From NCBI GenBank assembly GCA_944326905.1, contig CALVFU010000016.1, forward strand, positions 1-34,617: a stretch of 34,617 bases of DNA, written 5' to 3'. Below the pieces are notes generated by a model. That model had not been told where the DNA came from. It did not search any database and worked only from the letters and a program-made list of their open reading frames with translations. This DNA is from Candidatus Gastranaerophilales bacterium (lineage in GTDB: Bacteria; Cyanobacteriota; Vampirovibrionia; Gastranaerophilales; Gastranaerophilaceae). Of this stretch, positions 23,811-32,828 are shown one piece after another. The position numbers and the translations under genes were made by a program. The number at the start of each line of letters is the position of its first letter. Positions within the stretch are counted from its first letter, which is position 1.

Positions 23811-25613
23811 TTATTCCTCACTGCTTTTTTTAGGTCTTTTTACACTTCTGCTCCGCTTTTGTGTTCCGCGGTTAGGACGTCTTTTTCTTGCAGGCGCTGC
23901 CTCTGGAGAACTTTCTTCTGCTGGTTGTTCGGTCTGTTCCTGTTCTTGAACGGGTTCCGCTTCTGGAATAATCTCAACATGTTTAACAGCGGCTTCTTCT
24001 GGTATTACTGGTGCAATTTCAGGATTGGGCGGGAGAATTGTTTCTGCTGTTTCTATTTCAACAGCCGCTTCTTTTGCTTTTCTCCGCTCAAAACGTTTTC
24101 CGCCCCGTTTTTTCTTGCTGCTTGCTTCTTTTTCCTGTTTTTCTTGCTTTTCTGCCTCTTTTTTTTCTGTTTCTGCTACCGCTATAACTGATGGATTTTC
24201 AACCGGCACTGTAACTTCAGTAATTTCCAGCTGTTCTTGCACTGGCTGGCCTTCTTGTAGTTCTTCCTGCCCTTGCACAGGTTTTGAACCTTTATTATTG
24301 TTAAATTTATTATTATTTTTCTTAAAATTACCTACAGGCAGTTTAAGTTTAGCCGCTTTTGCTCTATATTCACCTTCTGCAGTTGCAGAGGCAAATTTGA
24401 GTTCCTCCATAATATAGCCGTTACCCTGACAATGCGGGCAGCGTTTTGCAAAAATTTCAGACAAAGCCTGCCCCTGTCTGTGGCGTGTAAGTTCTACCAG
24501 CCCCAAATCAGATAACTGTCCTATTTGCGGCTTGGCTTTATCCGGCTCAAGCGCAAGTTCAAATGCTTCCATTACAGCAAGTTTATCGACTCTTCTTGTC
24601 ATATCTATAAAGTCTATAATTATCATTCCGCCGATATTTCTTAATCGGAGCTGTCTTGCAATTTCGCTTACAGCTTCAAGGTTTGTTTTTAGGATTGTTT
24701 CATCCTGCGTCGCTGAGTTTGTAAATTTTCCACTGTTTACATCAACAACGGTAAGTGCTTCTGTTGTCTGGATAAATAGGTAACCGCCGGATGGCAGATT
24801 TACCTTCATTTGTAGTGCTGCCTTAATCTCTTTATGTATACCCATTGCTATAAGAAGAGGATCCGTTCCTTTATATAGTGTTGCTTTAATGTTTTTGCCC
24901 AAATGCCAGTTTTGAAGAAGTGTTTGTACACGATTTAAGGCAAATGCTGTATCTACAATGATTTCTTGAACATCTTCTGTACAAGCCTCTCTTATAACCC
25001 TATATAATAAATCTTGATCTCTGTATAAAAGGCTTGGCGGTTCAAGCGTTTCAGCGGAAGTTATGATATTATTCCATTTTTCAAGTAAAATTTCTAAATC
25101 TTCCTGAATATCTGTTTCTGATTGACCTTCTGCTTCTGTTCTTACGATTATTCCAACTCCTACTGGCTTCAGCAGGTTTACAATTGATTTAAGCCTTGCA
25201 CGTTCTTTTATGCTTGTAATTTTTTTACTTACACTAATACCTTTTTCTGTCGGCATAAGAACAAGAAAGCGTCCGGGAAGGCTTATCTCTGTAGTTAAAC
25301 GCGGACCTTTGTGTCCTACAGGCTCTTTTATTACCTGTAAAATAAGGTTTTGTTTCGGATATAACTTGTCTTGAAGAGCACCTTTTTTTATGGCATCTTC
25401 AGCGTGTAAAAATCCCATTTTGTCTGAACCTACGTTTATAAAAGCGGCATCAATGCTTGGCAGTACATTTTCTACCTGTCCTAGATAAACATCGCCTAAA
25501 AGCACATCGCCTCTATGAATAAAAAACTCTGTAACTCTCTTATTTTCCATTAATGCAGCAATGTTGTCTCTTTCAGCTATTACAATTTTCTTTTCTGTAG
25601 TTGGTAAACTCAT
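23811..25613 (-). CDS. rng: Ribonuclease G/E
   Basis: A 600-aa single-strand endoribonuclease for rRNA maturation and mRNA decay. The S1 RNA-binding domain lies at about 37-120 (GDVYLGQVENVLPSIDAAFI). The DNase I-like catalytic part holds the two metal-binding aspartates Asp291 (VVDVNSGKF) and Asp334 (IIIDFIDM), then LTRHRQGQALSE and the Zn-link Cys392-x2-Cys395 (RCPHCQGNGYI). After about residue 410 there is a 190-residue Glu/Pro/Gln-rich, disordered-looking tail that ends in a basic cluster (KRRPNRGTQKRSRSVKRPKK). Cyanobacterial RNase E proteins also carry a basic C-terminal segment, there used to bind PNPase. It is downstream of the radical SAM gene, a common linkage. Confidence 0.94.
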   Translation of the reverse strand: MSLPTTEKKIVIAERDNIAALMENKRVTEFFIHRGDVLLGDVYLGQVENVLPSIDAAFINVGSDKMGFLHAEDAIKKGALQDKLYPKQNLILQVIKEPVGHKGPRLTTEISLPGRFLVLMPTEKGISVSKKITSIKERARLKSIVNLLKPVGVGIIVRTEAEGQSETDIQEDLEILLEKWNNIITSAETLEPPSLLYRDQDLLYRVIREACTEDVQEIIVDTAFALNRVQTLLQNWHLGKNIKATLYKGTDPLLIAMGIHKEIKAALQMKVNLPSGGYLFIQTTEALTVVDVNSGKFTNSATQDETILKTNLEAVSEIARQLRLRNIGGMIIIDFIDMTRRVDKLAVMEAFELALEPDKAKPQIGQLSDLGLVELTRHRQGQALSEIFAKRCPHCQGNGYIMEELKFASATAEGEYRAKAAKLKLPVGNFKKNNNKFNNNKGSKPVQGQEELQEGQPVQEQLEITEVTVPVENPSVIAVAETEKKEAEKQEKQEKEASSKKKRGGKRFERRKAKEAAVEIETAETILPPNPEIAPVIPEEAAVKHVEIIPEAEPVQEQEQTEQPAEESSPEAAPARKRRPNRGTQKRSRSVKRPKKSSEE

Positions 25614-25626
25614 TGTCTTTAATCCT

Positions 25627-28143
25627 CTATATCTCTTTTAACTGTTTGTCAAAGAACCTAAGTCTCTTAATATCAAAAAGAGTATCAGATGATACAAGTT
25701 TCATTAATTCATCTGCGCGTACCGCTGGAATTTCGGAACTTTGACCGGTTTTGAGTATTATAAATAAACAGCCACCTCTATACTCATATGAGTGAATAGA
25801 ATTTTTAATGTTTATTATTTTTTCTAAACCTTTTTTGTTTTTCTTCGTCAGTAAAATCTCATCTGAAGATAAAACTTTATCTATATTGTACCTGAAATTT
25901 TCATCTTTGTAAAGCAGCCCTGAGTGTGGCTGTATACTGTATTCTGCCCATTGCACAGTAGTGTCAATTGATTTTTCAGCTTTTTCTATTTTTTTTATTG
26001 ATATAATTTTAGCTTTGTTACAAAGTGCAGTTTCTATTTTGTCTGCAATAACTGTCGGCTCAATGTTTTCATATAATTCAATATCAACAAGCTCTCCGGC
26101 GCTTTCACAAAACAGCGGCAGCGCAACTCCCATTGAAATTTTCATTGACGGGTTAAACCCTTGCGAAAAGGCAACACTAAGTCCGCTTCGTGCCAGTGCT
26201 TTCATAAATGTATTTTGCCAATCTAAATGTGAAAAATATTTAAATATCCCTGTTTTCGTTATTTTGAGCCGATATTTATAAGTCTCTGTATTGTAAATCG
26301 GTGGTTTGTTTTGCGTTTTGTGCTCCTCAATATGAGCTTCTTTCGAGGCAATATAAGGTTTTGCAAGTATCTTTTTTAGTTTTAAATTCTTACAGACTCC
26401 GCAATTTACGCATTTTTGCTCGCATGTAGGCTGCAGATTGAATTCGTTGCTCTGATTAAAGGCTTCTAAATACTCTTTTTTCAGCCATTCTTTATCAAGC
26501 CCTGTATCTATAAAATCCCATGGCAGCGGTAAATCTAAAGTATATTCTTTTTTTGCAAGTGCGTTTAAATCAATGTCTGTTTCTTCTGCTGTCTCAAGCC
26601 AAATGCGTTTATCAAAATAGTCATCCCAGGCATCAAGGTAGCATCCTTTTTTATAAAGCGCTTCTATATACTTACAAAGTTGTTCGTCACCTCGTGTTAA
26701 AACAGCCTCAATCAATGAAATGTATTTTTCGTGATAATTTATTTTTAATCCTTTTATATGTGACGTTTTTTCTTTTAAATAGTGTATATTTTCTGTTATT
26801 GTTTCTAAATCCTTTTGCGGGCACCATTGAAATGGTGTAAATGGTTTAGGTACAAAAATTGACAGCGTGCATACAATATCAAAACTGTGCTTTAATCCTT
26901 TTTCCTTTTTTATCTGTCTGATGCCATTTTTAAGTTCGTCTAAAAGACTTGCCATTTCATCAAGGTCTTCTTTAGTTTCAGTCGGCAGACCTGTTATAAA
27001 ATAAAATTTTAACCGCTGCCATCCGTTTTCATAAAGTGTAAACACTGCATCAAGTATTTGCTGTTTTGAAATATTTTTCTTGATAACGTTTCTTAATCTT
27101 TGGCTGCCGGCTTCCGGGGCAAGAGTCATTGTTGATTTACGCACCGATTGCACTAAATTTGCAAGCTCAAGACTGAAGCCGTCTATCCTTTGGCTTGGAA
27201 GAGATACAGATACTTTTTTCTTATTAAATTCTACTCCTAATTCTTTTATGACCTCTTTTATATTTGAATAATCATTTGACGATAACGACAAGAGAGAGTA
27301 CTCATCGTATCCTGTGTTATGAACAAGTTCTTTAGTTATTTTTATAATATCCTCAGCCTCGCGCTCTCTAATCGGCAAGGTTACATGCCCTGGCTGGCAA
27401 AATCGGCACATTCTGCCGCAGCCGCGTCTTATTTCTACAACAGCTCTATCATGCACGGAGCTTGAAAAAGGTATTGGATATGCTTTTAATGCTGTATCAT
27501 ATTCAAGCGGTACAGCACATTTTTTTACTTTTTTATTTTTTCCGCATAAAGGAACCCATACCCCGTCTATTTTAGAAAGCCTTTTTATACGCTCAGTCCG
27601 GGGTAAATCCTTGTTTTTAAGAAGTGTTTCGCAAATTTCCAGATTGACCTTTTCACCATCACCAATAACAAATGCATCGATAAAATCAGTCATTGGAAGA
27701 GGATTGTATGTACAAGGTCCGCCTGCGATAATTATTGGCGCTGTCTCATTTCTATCAGCAGATTTATACGGTATCCCGCTCATTTCAAGCAGCTTGAGTA
27801 CTGTAGGATAGGATAACTCATATTGGAGTGAAAATCCTATAATATCAAAGTCTTTAAGCGGACGTTTACTCTCTAGCCCGTACAATAACTCAGGCTTAAA
27901 ATCTTGCTCTGGAGCGTATGCCCTGTCTGCCATAAAATCAGGATGTTTGTTTATTAAATCATATAAAATTCGCACCCCTAAATTGCTTATTCCTATTTCA
28001 TACTTGTCAGGGAATAGAAAAGCAAATCTTAATTTTGCATTATTAAAATCCTTGTTTGCCGAAAGAATTTCTCCGCCAACATATTGGTAAGGCTTATTAC
28101 AATTATACAAAGCCTCATGCAAATCGTGAAACTTACATTCCAT
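25627..28143 (-). CDS. TIGR03960/TIGR03936 fused B12-binding-type radical SAM protein
   Basis: An 838-aa fusion. The N-terminal region has B12-binding-like features (FLFPDKYEIGISNLG, IIGFSLQYELSY, IIIAGGPCTYNP). A radical SAM core follows, with the cluster motif Cys242-x3-Cys246-x2-Cys249 (RRGCGRMCRFCQPGH). From about residue 640 there is a C-terminal TIGR03936/DUF2344 domain (YRLKITKTGIFKYFSHLDW, FSQGFNPSMKISMGVALPLF). A Cys-rich segment (CEQKCVNCGVC) links them. This architecture repeatedly neighbours RNase G/E, suggesting an RNA-related modification, but the reaction is not known to me. The gene directly abuts the 115-aa protein's stop; GAGGA lies about 10 nt before the ATG. Confidence 0.93.
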   Translation of the reverse strand: MECKFHDLHEALYNCNKPYQYVGGEILSANKDFNNAKLRFAFLFPDKYEIGISNLGVRILYDLINKHPDFMADRAYAPEQDFKPELLYGLESKRPLKDFDIIGFSLQYELSYPTVLKLLEMSGIPYKSADRNETAPIIIAGGPCTYNPLPMTDFIDAFVIGDGEKVNLEICETLLKNKDLPRTERIKRLSKIDGVWVPLCGKNKKVKKCAVPLEYDTALKAYPIPFSSSVHDRAVVEIRRGCGRMCRFCQPGHVTLPIREREAEDIIKITKELVHNTGYDEYSLLSLSSNDYSNIKEVIKELGVEFNKKKVSVSLPSQRIDGFSLELANLVQSVRKSTMTLAPEAGSQRLRNVIKKNISKQQILDAVFTLYENGWQRLKFYFITGLPTETKEDLDEMASLLDELKNGIRQIKKEKGLKHSFDIVCTLSIFVPKPFTPFQWCPQKDLETITENIHYLKEKTSHIKGLKINYHEKYISLIEAVLTRGDEQLCKYIEALYKKGCYLDAWDDYFDKRIWLETAEETDIDLNALAKKEYTLDLPLPWDFIDTGLDKEWLKKEYLEAFNQSNEFNLQPTCEQKCVNCGVCKNLKLKKILAKPYIASKEAHIEEHKTQNKPPIYNTETYKYRLKITKTGIFKYFSHLDWQNTFMKALARSGLSVAFSQGFNPSMKISMGVALPLFCESAGELVDIELYENIEPTVIADKIETALCNKAKIISIKKIEKAEKSIDTTVQWAEYSIQPHSGLLYKDENFRYNIDKVLSSDEILLTKKNKKGLEKIINIKNSIHSYEYRGGCLFIILKTGQSSEIPAVRADELMKLVSSDTLFDIKRLRFFDKQLKEI

Positions 28144-28491
28144 CTATGCTAAATCCTCTGGAAAATATTTTTCAATCTCTATTATTTTTCCGTTTAATGT
28201 GTTTCTTTCAAAAGCTTTTAAAAAATTGGGAAGTTCGTCATTTGTTACATCATAGTTATACAGCCAGACTTCCCCGTCAAGTTCACGCATAACGCTTACA
28301 ATATAATGACATTTTTCAGCGTAAGCTAAAAGCCGTTCTTTATTGAATTTATTTCCATTTTTGTCTTTATTTATTTTAACGTAGTTAAATCCGGCAAAAT
28401 AACGTATATTTTCATTCTTTTCTTCGCTTTTTTTATTATGATGTGATGCAAAAATATTTATAATATTTTTGTCATTATCGTACTCTTTCAT
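28144..28491 (-). CDS. Hypothetical protein (115 aa), first gene of the rng operon
   Basis: A soluble, charged 115-aa protein: a Lys/Asp/Asn-rich start, then an alpha/beta-looking segment (YFAGFNYVKINKDK, ERLLAYAEKCHYIVSVM, GEVWLYNYDV) and a helix ending YFPEDLA. It has a strong AGGAGG ribosome site 4-5 nt before the ATG, and its stop is immediately followed by the radical SAM ATG. I do not recognise the family. Confidence 0.75.
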   Translation of the reverse strand: MKEYDNDKNIINIFASHHNKKSEEKNENIRYFAGFNYVKINKDKNGNKFNKERLLAYAEKCHYIVSVMRELDGEVWLYNYDVTNDELPNFLKAFERNTLNGKIIEIEKYFPEDLA

Positions 28492-28507
28492 TGCTCCTCC
28501 TAATTAT

Positions 28508-28536
28508 ATTAAACAATAGAAAAAGCGCATGTTCAA
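28508..28536 (-). promoter_or_regulatory. Candidate promoter of the 115-aa/radical SAM/rng operon
   Basis: On the minus strand TTGAAC (28536-28531), 17 bases, TTTAAT (28513-28508). A TATAAT at 28508-28503 is an alternative -10 but lacks a spaced -35. The transcript would start only a few bases upstream of the ribosome site. Confidence 0.45.
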
Positions 28537-28563
28537 AATGTTACAACAAAAGTTTACAAATGA

Positions 28564-28602
28564 ATAAAAAAAGAAGGCGGCATTCATTGAATGCCGCCTT
28601 CT
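28564..28602 (-). terminator. Strong terminator of gap
   Basis: AGAAGGCGGCATT (28572-28584) pairs perfectly with AATGCCGCCTTCT (28590-28602 region), with possible further pairing in the loop. On the minus strand it ends in a T run (complement of 28565-28572). It isolates gap from the downstream operon. Confidence 0.92.
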
Positions 28603-28619
28603 AAATCAGTAGAAATTTA

Positions 28620-29639
<1,020 letters not shown>

Positions 29640-29668
29640 TTATTGTGGTAATAACTTTTTACAATTCA

Positions 29669-29697
29669 ATATTAGGATAAAAAAAAACTCTAATCAA
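29669..29697 (-). promoter_or_regulatory. Sigma70-type promoter of gap
   Basis: On the minus strand TTGATT (29697-29692), 17 bases including a T run, TAATAT (29674-29669). The start near 29662 gives a leader of about 38 nt with the AAGGAG site. Confidence 0.6.
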
Positions 29698-29799
29698 GAT
29701 TATTTTGAATATCTTAATTATTTTTTAATTATTAATAAAAATGTAAATTTTTGTAAAAAAAAGTATAAAAACATTAAAGTTTTTCTAAAAAATGCCGAA

Positions 29800-29805
29800 T
29801 ATAAT
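29800..29805 (+). promoter_or_regulatory. -10 box upstream of the 51-aa gene
   Basis: A perfect TATAAT at 29800-29805, 20 bases before the ATG, with an AAGGAA ribosome site in between. No convincing -35 is seen at 16-18 bases. Confidence 0.4.
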
Positions 29806-29825
29806 ATTACGAAAGGAACTGATAA

Positions 29826-29981
29826 ATGCTAAAAAAACTTGAGAAACCAACAAACAATACGAGTTCATGTGTTGAGTTTATTTTGCGAGGAGCAAAAAAA
29901 CGACGAACAATGGCAATTGCTGAAGCTGTGCGAGTAAATGCAGATTCAGGGCTTCAGACTGAATTAAGAGCAGTAAAGTGA
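29826..29981 (+). CDS. Small basic hypothetical protein (51 aa)
   Basis: This gene reads from ATG 29826 to TGA 29981. The protein is short and basic, with MLKKLEKPTNNTSSCVEFIL followed by an RGAKKRRTMAIAEAVRV segment that looks helical, ending in LRAVK. It has an AAGGAA ribosome site 7 nt before the ATG, a TATAAT 20 bases upstream and a terminator 34 bases downstream. The full set of expression signals supports a real gene despite its size. I do not recognise it; the Arg/Lys patch could bind nucleic acid. Confidence 0.55.
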   Translation: MLKKLEKPTNNTSSCVEFILRGAKKRRTMAIAEAVRVNADSGLQTELRAVK

Positions 29982-30014
29982 ATTACTGACGAGGATGTAA
30001 GATGAGAATAAAGA

Positions 30015-30044
30015 GGCTTGCAATAGTGCAAGCCCTTTTTCTTT
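30015..30044 (+). terminator. Rho-independent terminator after the 51-aa gene
   Basis: GGCTTGCA (30015-30022) pairs with TGCAAGCC (30027-30034) around a 4-base loop, followed by a T-rich run. Confidence 0.88.
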
Positions 30045-30089
30045 ATATTGTTTGTTTATACGGTTTAAAATTAAGGAAAAAATTAAAGT

Positions 30090-30117
30090 TTGAAATAAAA
30101 AATATTTATGATAGTAT
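30090..30117 (+). promoter_or_regulatory. Candidate promoter of tRNA-Ser
   Basis: TTGAAA (30090-30095), 16 bases, TAGTAT (30112-30117), ending 16 bases before the first tRNA base. Confidence 0.4.
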
Positions 30118-30133
30118 GAATATACACACATGA

Positions 30134-30223
30134 GGAAAAGTGGCCGAGTAGGTTTAAGGCGGCACCCTGCTAAGGTGTTGTGTGGGGTAACCTGCACCGA
30201 GGGTTCGAATCCCTCCTTTTCCG
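30134..30223 (+). tRNA. tRNA-Ser(GCU)
   Basis: A 90-base class II tRNA. Acceptor GGAAAAG (30134-30140) pairs with CTTTTCC (30216-30222), and G30223 is the discriminator expected for serine. The anticodon loop CTGCTAA (30167-30173) has anticodon GCT at 30169-30171, reading AGC/AGU. A long variable arm and the T-loop GGTTCGAATCC are present. The 3' CCA is not encoded and must be added after transcription. Confidence 0.95.
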
Positions 30224-30338
30224 AGTTTTTATTTGTTTTTTAGGTTTTGCCAATTCTTTTGGTTTCCCCTTTACATCTTATTTGCCCACAAAGTGTGCAC
30301 AAAGTATTTTTCTTCTATACCCTCTTGGGTATTTAAAA

Positions 30339-30500
30339 TTACATATAATTATTGTTAAATAAATCATTCTTGATTGTTGTCCGTGTATCTCTCACTTGCA
30401 GTGATATAACAGTTTTGTGGCTGTAATTCAAAAAACAATCCCTTCCTTTGCTAAACGGTTCATTATAAGTTTCAGACTTGTTGTTGAGAAGTTTAAACAT
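30339..30500 (-). CDS. Possible 53-aa ORF (weak)
   Basis: An open frame reading MFKLLNNKSETYNEPFSKGR at its start and ending NNNYM, with unremarkable codon use. The only ribosome-like site (AGGAGAG) is about 18 nt upstream of the ATG, too far to be convincing, and an in-frame stop prevents an earlier start. It may be chance or a decayed gene. Confidence 0.2.
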   Translation of the reverse strand: MFKLLNNKSETYNEPFSKGRDCFLNYSHKTVISLQVRDTRTTIKNDLFNNNYM

Positions 30501-30689
30501 TAGCGGCGTTTCTTAAGTCTCTCCTGCAAGCAGTGAAGAATTAATAGAATAAAGTTAAGTATTGTTTTAGCTAACAAGGTGTATTTTTAACCCATATTGG
30601 TATCTTCTTGTAATGTGATAATATGTTTTTTATCTACTGTATTTGAATGATTTTTCTTGTATAGACTATATTTTTGTTCGATTTCTCCG

Positions 30690-30718
30690 TTAAAATATAT
30701 TGACAAATAATATATAAT
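30690..30718 (+). promoter_or_regulatory. Candidate promoter of the 434-aa gene
   Basis: TATAAT (30713-30718) with TTAAAA 17 bases upstream (30690-30695). A perfect TTGACA at 30700-30705 overlaps this arrangement but has no suitably spaced -10. Confidence 0.35.
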
Positions 30719-30764
30719 AATTAAACAAGTATAGAGTAATCAACAATCATAAGGAGATAAAGCT

Positions 30765-32069
30765 ATGGGTATGGCAGCTTCGCAAGCGCGTTATATACAA
30801 TTAACCGCACGCAAGTCAAACTGTGAATATGAGGGACAACAGATTAACCAGGCGAGAACTAACCTGGCAAATGAAGTTGCAGGTTTGTTTAACAGAATGC
30901 TTGATTTAGAACTCCCGGAAGTCCCAAGTACCGCGGATTATACGACTGAACAGTATTCATACTCAGACGGAAAAAACGATTATTATATTGACAGCTGGTC
31001 TCAAACATCTTCTTATGACGATAATTATAACTACGTTGTAACAAGCCACTATATTAGAGATATTTTTAAAGGTACAGAAAAAAAATTGGCTGATCCTCAG
31101 GTGCAAGTTGCAAATACGTATAGCGGATATGTTAATGAGCAGGTTACAGTTCAAGTAAATCAGGATAATTCATATACTGTTACTAACCAGGATGGTACGA
31201 CTGTAAGCTATAATCGTATAATTGATGTTCAGGATACCACTCTTGAGGAACAGCTTGAAAAATTCAAAGAGGCAATCGGAAATCCTGATTTGTCGAATGA
31301 CAATATTGCCGGCTATCAAGAAGGTAATACCTGGCACTTTGCTCTTACTCAGGAACTGGACAATGTTGCAGGTGAAATGAGTGATGCGTATAGTGATTAT
31401 GCGGAAACGGGTTTTCCTACTTACGTGGGTAATAATAGACTTACAGAACTAACAACGCTTACTGAAGATCAGGCAACTGAACTTTCTCAAATAGTTCAAG
31501 ATATTACCGGGTCAAATATATCAAATTATTTTACACTTAATTCTGACGGTTCATATTCATATTCAGGTGCTGGTATTTATACGTTTAACCTGAATGGTGA
31601 AACATACTTTACAACATATGATGATTTAATGAACAGTTACAACAATTCCTATTTGCCAGATTCGCCAATAGACAATCAGTCTCCGCTGTATTACTATAGA
31701 GCTTCATATGTGCCGACAAAAATTACAAATACAGGTAATGCGCTTTTAGAAACTGATGAGAGCGGGCGTTTTTCTTCTGTAAGATTTGATAATGATGCTA
31801 ATGTTTATACCCTGAATTATGAGACGGTTACGGATGATGCAGCTTATGAAAATGCAATGAATGAGTACAGGCATGCGGTAGAAGTTTATGAAAAAACAAT
31901 CAATGATATTAATGCTTTAACTTCAACTATTCAAAAAGAAGACCAGCAGCTTGAATTAAAATTGGAACAGCTGGATACTGAACAGGCAGCAATATCAACA
32001 GAAATGGAATCTGTTAAGAAAGTTATTGATGATTCTGTTGAAAAGATATTCAAGACATTCCAAAGTTAA
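30765..32069 (+). CDS. Lineage-specific coiled-coil protein of the MGMAASQAR type
   Basis: A 434-aa protein. The first 45 residues (MGMAASQARYIQLTARKSNC, then a helical segment EGQQINQARTNLANEVAGLF) and the last 65 (a heptad-rich helix with DQQLELKLEQLDTEQAAIST and ESVKKVIDDSVEKIFKTF) look conserved. They frame a Tyr/Asn/Ser/Thr/Asp-rich middle (about 55-360). The N- and C-terminal helices with a variable centre recall flagellin or hook-associated architecture, but no named domain is seen and there is no signal peptide. I associate the MG(M/L)AASQAR start with Gastranaerophilales/Melainabacteria proteins. AAGGAGA lies 7 nt before ATG. Low Cys and high Asn/Tyr suggest a structural or extracellular role; this is inference. 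Confidence 0.75.
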   Translation: MGMAASQARYIQLTARKSNCEYEGQQINQARTNLANEVAGLFNRMLDLELPEVPSTADYTTEQYSYSDGKNDYYIDSWSQTSSYDDNYNYVVTSHYIRDIFKGTEKKLADPQVQVANTYSGYVNEQVTVQVNQDNSYTVTNQDGTTVSYNRIIDVQDTTLEEQLEKFKEAIGNPDLSNDNIAGYQEGNTWHFALTQELDNVAGEMSDAYSDYAETGFPTYVGNNRLTELTTLTEDQATELSQIVQDITGSNISNYFTLNSDGSYSYSGAGIYTFNLNGETYFTTYDDLMNSYNNSYLPDSPIDNQSPLYYYRASYVPTKITNTGNALLETDESGRFSSVRFDNDANVYTLNYETVTDDAAYENAMNEYRHAVEVYEKTINDINALTSTIQKEDQQLELKLEQLDTEQAAISTEMESVKKVIDDSVEKIFKTFQS

Positions 32070-32099
32070 TCTTTTTGTATTTCCCTTTAGTGAAAAAAG

Positions 32100-32108
32100 T
32101 GGTATAAT
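32100..32108 (+). promoter_or_regulatory. Extended -10, leaderless-type promoter of the histidine kinase gene
   Basis: TGGTATAAT (32100-32108) is an extended -10 box. Six bases later is ATG 32115, with no ribosome site. An in-frame TGA at 32091-32093 rules out a longer protein. The -35 region is weak, as usual with extended -10 promoters. Confidence 0.55.
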
Positions 32109-32114
32109 TGCTAT

Positions 32115-32828
32115 ATGACTAATCAGGAAGATTTTGTGGCAACAGTATCCCATGAATTGCGGACACCTTTGACTAGCATAAGGGGGTTTGCTCAGACTAT
32201 GCTTGCTTCTTGGGATAAGATTAATGATGATGATAAGAAAAAATTCTTAAAAATAATTGAAGATCAGTCAAACAGACTTATTTGTCTTGTTGAAAATATT
32301 CTTTCAGTCTCTGCCGGCAGTGAAGGTAAACTTGTACTAAAAAAAGTTAATATTAAGCAAGCTTTTGAGCCTGTAGTTAAAATGATTGCTCAAAAATATC
32401 CAAAACATGCTATTAATATTGATTTTAACGAAAGGTTACCAGAAGGAATGCTTGATATAGAGCGCTTTCAGCAAATCATTACTAACCTTCTTGAAAACGC
32501 TTGTAAATATTCACCAGAAAATTCGTCTGTCTTAATTAGTGCTGATTTTGCTGATACAGAGGGATTTTTTATTATAAAAATTGCAGATGAAGGAATTGGT
32601 ATTTCAGAAGAAGATAAACCCAAAGTGTTTGAGAAATTTTCGCGGATTGATAACCCTCTTACAAGGAGCGTGCAAGGCAATGGTCTGGGGCTTTATATAA
32701 CCAAGCAGCTTGTAAATTTGTTAAATGGTGAAATTGATTTTAAGAGTAATAATGGCAAAGGCACTATTTTTGAGGTGAAACTCCCGCTATATAACCCGGA
32801 GGCGCAAGTTTGTTCTGCAGCGTATTAA
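32115..32828 (+). CDS. Sensorless histidine kinase
   Basis: A 237-aa protein containing only the kinase parts of a two-component sensor. The H-box SHELRTPLTS, with His13 as phosphorylation site, begins ten residues from the N terminus. The N-box is NLLENACKYS (Asn124-Asn128), G1 is DEGIGI (158-163), the F-box lies in VFEKFSRID and G2 is GNGLGL (188-193). No transmembrane, PAS, GAF or HAMP region exists, and an upstream in-frame stop shows that none is missed. It should be cytosolic and rely on another protein for input. It overlaps the regulator gene by 19 bases, making a coupled pair. The mRNA appears leaderless. Confidence 0.92.
   Translation: MTNQEDFVATVSHELRTPLTSIRGFAQTMLASWDKINDDDKKKFLKIIEDQSNRLICLVENILSVSAGSEGKLVLKKVNIKQAFEPVVKMIAQKYPKHAINIDFNERLPEGMLDIERFQQIITNLLENACKYSPENSSVLISADFADTEGFFIIKIADEGIGISEEDKPKVFEKFSRIDNPLTRSVQGNGLGLYITKQLVNLLNGEIDFKSNNGKGTIFEVKLPLYNPEAQVCSAAY

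Larger units (their letters stand above)
30224..30764. other. AT-rich intergenic region with no confident gene
   Basis: About 540 bases between the tRNA and the next gene. It holds a small perfect hairpin, ATACCC (30317-30322) with GGGTAT (30327-30332) and loop TCTT, without a good T run. It also holds one weak short minus-strand frame (30339-30500) and AT-rich promoter-like sequence in the last 70 bases. Nothing else is recognisable. Confidence 0.5.

Noticed and set aside
30700..30705. Perfect TTGACA as the -35 of the 434-aa gene
   Set aside because: No -10-like hexamer is found 15-19 bases downstream; the nearby TATAAT is only 7 bases away.
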